In this document: positions 8,307 through 14,300 of the stretch, in pieces | Layout: every line of letters starts with the position of its first letter | Position numbering within the stretch: the first letter of the stretch is position 1 | Source of the DNA: a virus | Length of the DNA: 64,000 nt | IMG/VR virus record: IMGVR_UViG_3300025128_000015 | Span: 124,001 to 188,000 of that record | Reading direction: 5' to 3' (one strand) | Notes under the pieces: generated by a model | The model's input: the letters and a program-made list of their open reading frames with translations, nothing else | Told to the model about the DNA's origin: nothing | The model's database searches: none | Position numbers and translations under genes: made by a program

Positions 8307-8777
8307 ATGGATAATTGGTACAATGGAAAAGGAAATACAACAATGTTTAATGATATTGTTGTTGATATTAAAAATCACGCTAATTTAAATGGCAAGGTGT
8401 ATGTTGGTACTGACAGCCAGGTAATCAAAAATCAGTGTATATTTTCTACAGCCATATGTCTACACGGCGCCAAAAATCAAGAAGGCGGCCGTTATTATAT
8501 ACGAAAGATAAAATTTAATGCAAAAGAGTTTCCTTCGTTATTATCTAGAATATCTTCAGAAGTAGAGAAATCTATTTCAATTGCAATGAAAATATTGAAA
8601 GATATTCCAAAAGTTAATATTGAATTACATTTGGATGTATCCCCATCAGAAAATAAAGCAAAGTCCAGCAAATTCGCGGATATGTTAATAGGCTATGCAA
8701 AAGGTGTTGGTTTCGAGTGTAAAGTTAAACCAGACGCATTTGCGGCAACAACTATTGCCGATAAGCACACCAAGTAG
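8307..8777 (+). CDS. YkuK/DUF458-like RNase H-fold protein
   Basis: The 156-aa protein matches the pattern of the YkuK (DUF458) family, predicted to have a ribonuclease H-like fold. An early acidic strand reads KVYVGTDSQ (about 30-38). A central strand with Asp reads IELHLDVSPS (about 107-116). The family's C-terminal signature reads VKPDAFAATTIADKHTK. The length is close to the family norm. It starts 18 bases after the tmRNA end with no clear Shine-Dalgarno, and a second ATG 36 bases in is possible. Nuclease activity is predicted, not shown. Its placement next to tmRNA suggests RNA metabolism. Confidence 0.75.
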   Translation: MDNWYNGKGNTTMFNDIVVDIKNHANLNGKVYVGTDSQVIKNQCIFSTAICLHGAKNQEGGRYYIRKIKFNAKEFPSLLSRISSEVEKSISIAMKILKDIPKVNIELHLDVSPSENKAKSSKFADMLIGYAKGVGFECKVKPDAFAATTIADKHTK

Positions 8778-8789
8778 CTACTTACTAAC

Positions 8790-8957
8790 ATGGATATTAA
8801 GATTGATATAAAGACACTCATAACTTTATTAACAATCGCTGCAACTCTCGGCGGCTTCTATTATTCTACACAAAGTAGAATTGATGATCTAGAAAAAGAA
8901 ATAACTGTCTTGAAAAAACAGATAAAAAGAGTAGCTAAACAAAAAGGTAAAAAATGA
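8790..8957 (+). CDS. Small membrane-anchored coiled-coil protein
   Basis: The 55-aa protein has one membrane segment (about residues 9-26, LITLLTIAATLGGFYYS) followed by a Lys-rich coiled coil (RIDDLEKEITVLKKQIKRV). The ATG directly follows TTACTAAC (8782-8789). Its stop overlaps the next start as ATGA at 8954. The topology would fit a spanin-like or holin-associated protein, or a membrane scaffold, but nothing decides between these. Confidence 0.6.
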   Translation: MDIKIDIKTLITLLTIAATLGGFYYSTQSRIDDLEKEITVLKKQIKRVAKQKGKK

Positions 8958-9364
8958 AATTAATAGCAACACATGTTTGTAAAACACAAAATGTAGGATT
9001 CCATGGTAATTTGTTTGGTGGTGTGATGTTATCTTGGCTTGATGAAGCCGGCGCCGCCTTTGCTGCTGAAGTCTGTGGGTCACCAAGAATGGTAACGGTT
9101 AAAATATCAGAAGTTATCTTTCGTAAACCAGTCCGACCAGGACAAATAATAAAAATTTATGGAAAGCTTTTAAATTTTGGCAACACCTCAGTTACATTTA
9201 GATTAGAAGCCCGTCGACACTCTCCTTACAACGGATCACAGAAAGTTGTATGTTCAACTGAGATGACTTTTGTAAGAATTGATGGAGATGGAGAGCCAGT
9301 TCCAATTAACGAACTAATTAAGAATAGATTCGAGGAGATTAAAGATGAAAAAGATATTACATAA
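8954..9364 (+). CDS. Acyl-CoA thioesterase, hotdog fold (YciA-like)
   Basis: The 136-aa protein has the hotdog acyl-CoA thioesterase signature GNLFGGVMLSWLDEAGA (residues 18-34), including the Asp30 that corresponds to the catalytic acid of YciA-type enzymes. FRKPVRPGQIIKIYGKL and FRLEARR strands follow, as in that family. The length is normal. Such enzymes hydrolyse acyl-CoA to free fatty acid and CoA in the cytoplasm. It is translationally coupled to the gene before it (ATGA). Possible roles are altering host lipid or acyl-CoA pools, or making acyl donors available for surface glycans. Substrate unknown. Confidence 0.85.
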   Translation: MKLIATHVCKTQNVGFHGNLFGGVMLSWLDEAGAAFAAEVCGSPRMVTVKISEVIFRKPVRPGQIIKIYGKLLNFGNTSVTFRLEARRHSPYNGSQKVVCSTEMTFVRIDGDGEPVPINELIKNRFEEIKDEKDIT

Positions 9365-9449
9365 ATTAGCTAACTTATTTAAAAACCATTGCTGCTGCTG
9401 CTGTGATGTTTGCGAATGTTCCTGCTGTGATTCTTGCAATTGTTGTTGA
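9345..9449 (+). CDS. 34-aa cysteine-rich microprotein (12 Cys)
   Basis: Translation from the ATG at 9345 gives 34 residues. The first 15 are basic and helical (MKKILHKLANLFKNH), and the remaining 19 contain 12 cysteines (CCCCC, CEC, CC, C, CC). An ideal ribosome binding site GAGGAG (9332-9337) sits seven bases upstream, inside the thioesterase gene that it overlaps by 20 bases in another frame. The cysteine density is like a metallothionein or a metal-cluster peptide. The amphipathic N-terminus may touch a membrane or nucleic acid. No family is known to me. Chance is unlikely given the ribosome binding site and the Cys clustering, but expression is unproven. Confidence 0.65.
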   Translation: MKKILHKLANLFKNHCCCCCDVCECSCCDSCNCC

Positions 9450-9467
9450 AAATAAAGGAATTAGAAA

Positions 9468-9926
9468 ATGAAATTATTAATTGAAAATTGGCGCAAGTTT
9501 TTAAATGAAAAAAAGATAGTAATAAAAATTAAAAAAGCCGATGGGCAAGAAATGGATTGCCCTGCTGCAACACAAGACGTAGACCTAAATACTAAAAATA
9601 GAAACGCTACAAGAAAAAACCATATGTATGGACCTTTGAACGTTAACGAGCCTGGCGATTACTGGCAAAAGCTGTCAGAAAAGTGGGACACAACTGAAGA
9701 GGCGGCCAAAAAGTCTACATGTGGTGTTTGTGTGGCTTTCGATATATCTCCTAGAATGGACGAATGCATGCCAGGACCTGTATCAGATGAATCAGGTCGT
9801 CTAGGATATTGTTGGATGCACCATTTCAAATGTCACTCTGCAAGATCTTGCGATACTTGGGCCATGGGAGGTCCAATAAAAGAAGATTCTAAATCTATGG
9901 AATGGCAAGAAAAAAATAAAAAATGA
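9468..9926 (+). CDS. Cys/His-containing protein with N-terminal LxE helix
   Basis: The 152-aa protein begins MKLLIENWRKFLNEKK, an amphipathic helix ending in LNE that closely resembles the starts of the proteins at 6393 and 11369. The C-terminal half has many Cys and His residues (CGVCVAFD, RMDECMPG, GYCWMHHFKCHS, SCDTW) and may bind a metal or form disulfides. AAGGA precedes the ATG by a good distance. It overlaps the following Smr gene by four bases. It is probably packaged or structural if the N-terminal motif is a capsid-targeting peptide. Otherwise unknown. Confidence 0.6.
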   Translation: MKLLIENWRKFLNEKKIVIKIKKADGQEMDCPAATQDVDLNTKNRNATRKNHMYGPLNVNEPGDYWQKLSEKWDTTEEAAKKSTCGVCVAFDISPRMDECMPGPVSDESGRLGYCWMHHFKCHSARSCDTWAMGGPIKEDSKSMEWQEKNKK

Positions 9927-10144
9927 AATCTTTAGATTTGCATAATGTACTTCACAAAGACGTAGAAAGAGAAGTATTGCAGTTTATTAATTGGGAAGAT
10001 CCTCCTTTTAAAATAATCACTGGTAAATCTGACAAGATGAGAGCACTTGTCGAAAGAATTTTGAAAAAACGTAATTTACATTGGATTGACGAAAACTTCA
10101 ATAATTACGGATGCATGGTCATACTAGAGAGTAATTTTCCTTAA
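9923..10144 (+). CDS. Smr-domain protein
   Basis: The 73-aa protein is essentially a lone Smr (MutS2/SmrB C-terminal) domain. It starts with LDLHN, containing the DLH motif of the family, and has the ITGK-S-D loop (about 34-38) followed by a helix (MRALVERILKK). Smr domains are small endonuclease or nucleic-acid-binding domains. In E. coli, SmrB cuts mRNA between collided ribosomes. The gene overlaps its upstream neighbour by ATGA. Proximity to tmRNA (1.6 kb) makes an RNA-cleavage role attractive, but it is inferred. Confidence 0.75.
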   Translation: MKSLDLHNVLHKDVEREVLQFINWEDPPFKIITGKSDKMRALVERILKKRNLHWIDENFNNYGCMVILESNFP

Positions 10145-10162
10145 ACACTATTTATAAGTGTT
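10144..10162 (+). promoter_or_regulatory. Inverted repeat with CTATTTATA directly before a start codon
   Basis: AACACT-ATTTATA-AGTGTT is a perfect 6-bp inverted repeat with a 7-base loop, ending at the base before the ATG at 10163. It contains CTATTTATA (10148-10156). No Shine-Dalgarno is visible. It is either a promoter element giving a leaderless transcript or a translation-controlling hairpin. It is not followed by a T run, so a terminator is unlikely. Confidence 0.4.
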
Positions 10163-10597
10163 ATGAATATAATGAAAAGTATTACATTTGCAGTAATTTC
10201 CTTATGTATTATTACAACCTGCACCACTTCCGAGTGGAAGCCAACTACTTTTTATACACAAGATAATCTTCAATCAACAACATCAGTCAAGGGTGAACAC
10301 ATTGTGGTTATTTATACTACAAACTGGTGCCACTGGTGCAAAGTTGCTAAAAAATGGATGAGTAAACAAAATATTACATATATTGAACAAGATTTAGAAA
10401 AGCCTTCTGTCCAGAAAAAATTGAAAAATTTCGCTGATAGTATTGGCTATAAAGAAAGATTGAATTCCGTGCCTATATTTGCTATTAATAAAAAAATATA
10501 TATAGGGTATAATCCTGAACAAATACTAAAGGCTATCGGCCGAAAAAAAACTAGCGTCAAATTATATACGACGTGGGAAACTCCCTTAAAACAATAA
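10163..10597 (+). CDS. Exported glutaredoxin/thioredoxin-like protein
   Basis: The 144-aa protein has an N-terminal signal (about residues 1-21), possibly of lipoprotein type (IITTC, with Thr before the Cys, which is atypical). The domain that follows is thioredoxin-fold: IVVIYTTNWCHWCKVAKKWM holds a CxxC (CHWC) at about 53-56, then YIEQDLEKP and the cis-Pro region SVPIFAI (about 96-102). It would act on disulfides outside the cytoplasm or at the inner membrane. A second, unrelated-looking glutaredoxin with a membrane anchor occurs at 16293. The partners are unknown. Confidence 0.8.
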   Translation: MNIMKSITFAVISLCIITTCTTSEWKPTTFYTQDNLQSTTSVKGEHIVVIYTTNWCHWCKVAKKWMSKQNITYIEQDLEKPSVQKKLKNFADSIGYKERLNSVPIFAINKKIYIGYNPEQILKAIGRKKTSVKLYTTWETPLKQ

Positions 10598-10606
10598 AGG
10601 TTATAA

Positions 10607-11200
10607 ATGCTAATAACAATATTGATCAGTTCACTATTTGTTACCGCCACCACAGACGAATTGCAGATAAAATATTCTGAAGTGGTGCATCAGGCAATTA
10701 ATAACTGTCCTGGTTTATCCGCAGACAAAGTAAACGAAAAATTAATTTGGGATTTGGCTAGGATAGAAAATAAATATAATCCTCCAGAATCACTAAGAGG
10801 AATGCTTCTGGCCGCGGCCTGCCAAGAATCAAAATATAATCCCAATGCCAAGGGTGATAGAAAGTTCAGCAAACGCCGCCGCCCCAAAGCAATTGGAATC
10901 CTACAATTCTGGCCATGGGCTAAAAAGTATATTGATAGAAAAGATCCTCACCAGTCTGCAGATTTTTGGATGAAAAGGATTGTCAAACAACTAGATACAT
11001 CTGTCAAACGAAATTGTAAATTTCGAAATAAAAGACGAAGATGGATTGCTGCATGGGTTACGGCAATCCGATATCCTAAAAAAGGCGGGAGGTGTTACGA
11101 AAAACCAAAACACTATTATCTTCTTAAGAAATGGTATCGTAACATAAAGAAACAAAATGAGTATAGGCGATCTTGTAAAAGACACACAGTCGGAAGATAA
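10607..11200 (+). CDS. Exported lytic transglycosylase (SLT-like lysozyme fold)
   Basis: The 197-aa protein has a short hydrophobic N-terminus (LITILISSLFVTA, signal peptide) and a transglycosylase-type core. Glu74 in LLAAACQESKYNPNAKGD is the expected catalytic acid. The motif IGILQFWPWAK (about 100-110) matches the family's GLMQxxP motif, and a tryptophan/basic C-terminal part follows. Cleavage of peptidoglycan glycan strands is the expected reaction, in the periplasm. It may be the endolysin or a virion entry enzyme. AAGG precedes the ATG at a normal distance. Confidence 0.8.
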   Translation: MLITILISSLFVTATTDELQIKYSEVVHQAINNCPGLSADKVNEKLIWDLARIENKYNPPESLRGMLLAAACQESKYNPNAKGDRKFSKRRRPKAIGILQFWPWAKKYIDRKDPHQSADFWMKRIVKQLDTSVKRNCKFRNKRRRWIAAWVTAIRYPKKGGRCYEKPKHYYLLKKWYRNIKKQNEYRRSCKRHTVGR

Positions 11201-11348
11201 TTTAGGTATTATTATCGACATTCTTGAAAATAAAATCAAATCTGGTAACGTTTATAAGAGTTATATGATTCACTGGTTTAAAACTGGATTCAAATCAACA
11301 CACGGAACAACGCAACTAATTCTAATAAATAAACATTTTACTAACTAA
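11157..11348 (+). CDS. Small protein, possibly SH3-like
   Basis: The 63-aa protein overlaps the transglycosylase by 44 bases in another frame. The pattern GDLVKDTQSEDNLGIIIDIL followed by YMIHWFKTG looks like the beta strands of a small SH3-like barrel, a type common in phages as 'property-of-medium' hypothetical proteins. No strong ribosome binding site is seen. Function unknown. Confidence 0.5.
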   Translation: MSIGDLVKDTQSEDNLGIIIDILENKIKSGNVYKSYMIHWFKTGFKSTHGTTQLILINKHFTN

Positions 11349-11353
11349 AAAGA

Positions 11354-11362
11354 CTATTTATA
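11354..11362 (+). promoter_or_regulatory. CTATTTATA element before the 1645-aa gene
   Basis: Third copy of CTATTTATA, six bases before the ATG at 11369, again without a Shine-Dalgarno. TTACTAAC lies 9 bases further upstream (11338-11345). Likely a promoter. The orientation differs from the T4 late consensus, so the sigma factor is unknown. Confidence 0.35.
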
Positions 11363-11368
11363 TTTGTC

Positions 11369-14300
11369 ATGACAATGAAACATCTACTAGAAAGTTGGAG
11401 ATCTTACGAGCGTAAGGTTTTGACCGAAGAAAAAGAGCCTCTCGACGAGATCTCATATAATTATGCAGAAGAGGTTGAGAACTGGCTAGCTGATAACGGC
11501 GATCAAGTTGCTCTTCCGTTTAATGATCTATTTGACGATAAACTTCGTAAAGTTATTCCTTTAGGAAAGGCGATTGCGCCTAATTCTGAAATTGCATCTT
11601 TAATCAATTGGTTTAAAAGAAATGGCTATGAGCTTGATTTTAAAACCGGCTTGGCATCAAAAGAAGTTGAAGATCGCCAAGGAAATAAAAGATTAAAGCA
11701 GATGAAACCTGGCAAATTATTAGCTCAGGCTCAAAAATATCTCACCAAATATGATAAATTATATGGTGAAATGAATGATATTGTTGTAGGTTTAGGTTAT
11801 AAAGTTGATTATCGCGAACATGAACCCTGGCAAAAGAAAAGAGCAGAAAGAATGGATCATCTAGAAAGGGCAGAGCGGGTTTTTCCTGCAATCTCTCGTG
11901 ATGTGACACAGACTGTACAAAATCATATACAATTTTGGAACAAGAAGTCTCAATTCTATCGTGAAAACCCAGAAAAAGCATTTATAGAATATTCAATTAT
12001 TCTTTCCCGTGCGCCAATCGATGTTTTAAGAATGTCAGATCATAAAAATATTAGGTCATGCCACTCAGAAGGAAGTGATTATTTTAAGTGCGCAAGAGCA
12101 GAAGCGCAAGGACACGGACCAATTGCATATGCTGTTGAAACAAGAGATTTAGAAGATATTGATTTAGATGACGATGAAGTATTTGAAGATCGTGAGAGGG
12201 GAATTGGTGGAATTGAACCTGTTTCTCGTGTACGATTGAGAAGATTTACATCAAGAGAAACAACTTTAGATTTAGCAGTACCAGAGCAAAGAACTTATGG
12301 CACAAGCATTCCCGGCTTTGTAAAGAAAGTAACAGACTGGGCTAGAGAATCACAAAAACCTGTTTGGGAAGATTTCATAGATGAGAATTCTGGAAAAATA
12401 GATCCAGAGTTTCATGGTATGTTTTTTAGAACGGGTGGATCTTATACAGATACATCTTCTTCGTCCTTATTCAATAAAATGTTCGAAGATTATGGAGCAA
12501 GCTTTCATGGATCAGCTCCACACCGAGGAAGTGAAGAAGAATTTGAAGACGGTGGAGACGAATATGAACAAGACTATGAGCGATTCCACGAAGAACTTCG
12601 AGATATAAATGTTGCAATAGATGATGCAGAATATAATGTATCTCGCTTTAGAGATGTCGGACCAACCGGTGAATCAGGATTTCAGTTTAGCGCAGAAATC
12701 GATAACGATGAATGGCAAGAAATGGGCGATGAGGTGAGCGCATATTGGAACGGCTCAATGACTTTTACATTTATAGAAGGCGAAGAAAGCTTGCCATCTC
12801 ATCATAAAGAACAACAGGATATTGCTGACGAAATTCAAAAATTAATAGCGAGTGAAGTACATTTGGGCATAATGGAAACCCAAATCGACGATGTTGGAAA
12901 CACCATAGAAGTAAGAGTGGAATTTGAAACGTACAACGACGGAGTATACTCCATCGCAGAACAAATTCGCTCATTTGTTGAAGATATGGAATCGACTTCC
13001 GAAGAATACAATGATATGAAAGCCATGATATATACCCATCTTGCAAAAAGTGGTTATGTTAATCCAACTGCAGCAGCAACTTTAACTAATAAATTAGCTG
13101 CAGGCGAACTAGAATTCAAACATTTCGAGTTAACTCACGACAACGAAGGACATTATATTACTCTTAAAGTTGACGACGAAGACGAAGCCACAGGAGTTGA
13201 TTTTCCTAAGAGAGTCGACACCTACAGAGCCCCAAAAACAACTGTCGGTCCTATTAGAAATCGCTTGTTAGAATTAATGAGAGAAGGATATGGCGGAGCA
13301 AGAGGATTATCTGCAACATCTAGCAATCGATATGGATTAGTACAATCGAAACAATTCACAAGACAAGTTTTAGATCTGTTAACTCCAGAAATTGCCGCAA
13401 TAGTTAAAGCCAACGCAGATCAACAGAAGCTAGACCTGCAAGAAAACAGCTCTATAACGCCTCAAGCAATAGAAGCCCACCTCTTACAAGGATTTGTCCT
13501 AAAACTGCGTGAAATACAGCGTAGAGAGCCGATGAAGGGACATGGACGAAGGAAGGATGAAGTTCCTGGTAAAACTCCAATATATGTTGACGTAGAAGAA
13601 ATGCATTATTCTTTGGATGATGAAGATGAATTTGAAATAGTCGAACCTATTATTGCTTTCTTTGTTCACTTAGATAAGAATATTGACAAGTTATTTAAGG
13701 CCATTACCGATGTACTTCAAACATTGGATGTTCAATATGGCAATAAAACAGTAGAAGGACAAAGCCAAATTAACGATATCGTACAAATGGCTGATGACGT
13801 AGCTGAATTTGTAAAAGAAAAGACTGGTGGCGGAGTTATATATGGAGACTCCAGAGACGTCTCATCACCAAAAACTTATCGTGAAAAATTACTTCAGGGA
13901 CTAAAAAGAGCAAATTACGTTCTTGCTAAATTAACATCTCCAGGAGATCAATCATATATTTCAATGTTTACAGGTATTGAAACTCAATATCCTTTAAGAA
14001 TGAATGATTCAGAAAGATTCATAAAGATTATTACCATGTTGCAACGCGATCATGCCGAAATGAATATATATTGGAAAAAGTTGACACCAGAAGATCTCGA
14101 CAAGTCTTTAGAGCAAGAAGAAGAACCACATAAACCAGCAGATGATAGAGATGATGGTTGGCAACCAGGAATGCCAGTGACAGAATCGTTGGCTAATAAA
14201 TTAAGAAGTTATTTGGGTGAGCAGAAAAAAATCAAATTAAAAGATGTTCCCCGCGTCAAACACATTCCAAAAGCATCGTATGGACTGCCCGTCAAAGGAA

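Noticed and set aside
12771-13046. Minus-strand open frames opposite the long genes
   Set aside because: They mirror the codon pattern of the plus-strand gene, have no ribosome binding sites and encode no recognisable domain. This holds for all such antisense frames except 17784-18536.
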